Assembly: GCF_041296385.1 (NCBI RefSeq)
Contig: NC_091019.1
Location: 11,236,031-11,300,030 of the forward strand
Origin: Aphelocoma coerulescens
Lineage: Eukaryota > Chordata > Aves > Passeriformes > Corvidae
Length of the DNA: 64,000 nt
Direction of reading: 5' to 3'
Part shown: positions 63,764 through 64,000 of the stretch, in pieces
How positions within the stretch are numbered: the first letter of the stretch is position 1
How the letters are laid out: every line of letters starts with the position of its first letter
Program-made: the position numbers and the translations under genes
Notes under the pieces: generated by a model
Database searches by the model: none
Seen by the model: only the letters and a program-made list of their open reading frames with translations
Told to the model about the DNA's origin: nothing

Positions 63764-64000
63764 CCACACAGCAGTTATGTTATGGTGCTGTTATGGTAGT
63801 GGGTGTTGTGGTATTTTCGCTTTCCCTTCAAGGTTTGTTGTGCAGCTCTGCTGTCTGGGGACTTGTTTTTATCTGGGTGAGGGGAGAGCAGTTCTGTTTA
63901 TAAGCCTAGCTTCTCAAAGCCAAGGCCTCCAGCAGTTGGTTGTATTGGATAGTTACATGTGTTCTGGTGGATTTCATGCATATATGTTGGGTAGAGTGTG

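Larger units (their letters stand above)
51905..64000 (+). other. HIPK3: HIPK3 intron 1, 5' part (continues past the window edge)
   Basis: After the CpG island the sequence becomes AT-rich. No HIPK3 coding exon is present: exon 2 would carry several hundred open codons beginning MASQVLVYPP as I recall it, and no such frame exists here. Noted contents are a small CpG-rich patch at 53400-53510, a CRE palindrome at 57034-57041, T-rich low-complexity sequence at 59655-59725 and a C/A-rich tract at 63676-63763. No other gene or transposon is recognised. Confidence 0.7.

Noticed and set aside
51905..64000. Search for the large HIPK3 coding exon 2
   Set aside because: No long open frame or kinase-like translation is present, so it is taken to lie beyond the right edge.
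1..64000. tRNA, rRNA, CRISPR arrays, operons, integrated virus genes
   Set aside because: No tRNA cloverleaf motifs outside the SINE, no regularly spaced repeats, no retroviral coding motifs or paired long terminal repeats were recognised. The genome type is vertebrate nuclear, so bacterial features are not expected.

Overview
The window looks like vertebrate nuclear DNA, most likely from a bird. It has no dense coding, two strong CpG islands, spliced exons with GT/AG boundaries, and several 3' ends of CR1-type LINEs of the kind typical of bird genomes. No long open reading frame is convincing as an unspliced gene. The two genes are CSTF3 (minus strand) and, by inference, HIPK3 (plus strand). 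They stand head to head, the same order I recall from human 11p13.

Positions 1-18550 hold the 5' part of CSTF3, which encodes the 77-kDa subunit of cleavage stimulation factor. Coding exons 1 (18407-18436), 2 (9244-9345) and 3 (9019-9114) are certain from their translations. Together they give the first 76 codons. The rest of the gene lies to the left, beyond position 1. Everything from 9018 down to 1 is intron 3. In mammals this intron carries a regulated poly(A) site used for autoregulation. The weak exon 3 donor and a short intronic reading extension here fit the same arrangement. An old MIR-type SINE and two CR1 fragments sit in introns 3 and 1.

Positions 18080-18980 are the CpG-island promoter of CSTF3. 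It has YY1, ETS, Sp1 and CRE-like motifs and may also fire to the right.

Positions about 19100-51150 are intergenic. I see no supported gene there. There is one CR1 3' end, homopolymer and A/C-rich tracts, a short isolated CpG-rich patch near 22.7-22.85 kb, and some small repeats and palindromes.

Positions 51230-52510 are a second, very GC-rich CpG island with a non-coding first exon ending at a strong donor at 51904/51905. Synteny and architecture point to HIPK3. The exon carries short upstream reading frames. From 51905 to the end is the first part of HIPK3 intron 1, with a perfect CRE palindrome at 57034 and a small CpG-rich patch at 53.4 kb. The coding exons of HIPK3 are not in the window.

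I found no clear new biological system. The most interesting items are the CSTF3 exon 3/intron 3 switch, the upstream reading frames of HIPK3, the retained ancient SINE, and the isolated CpG patches.
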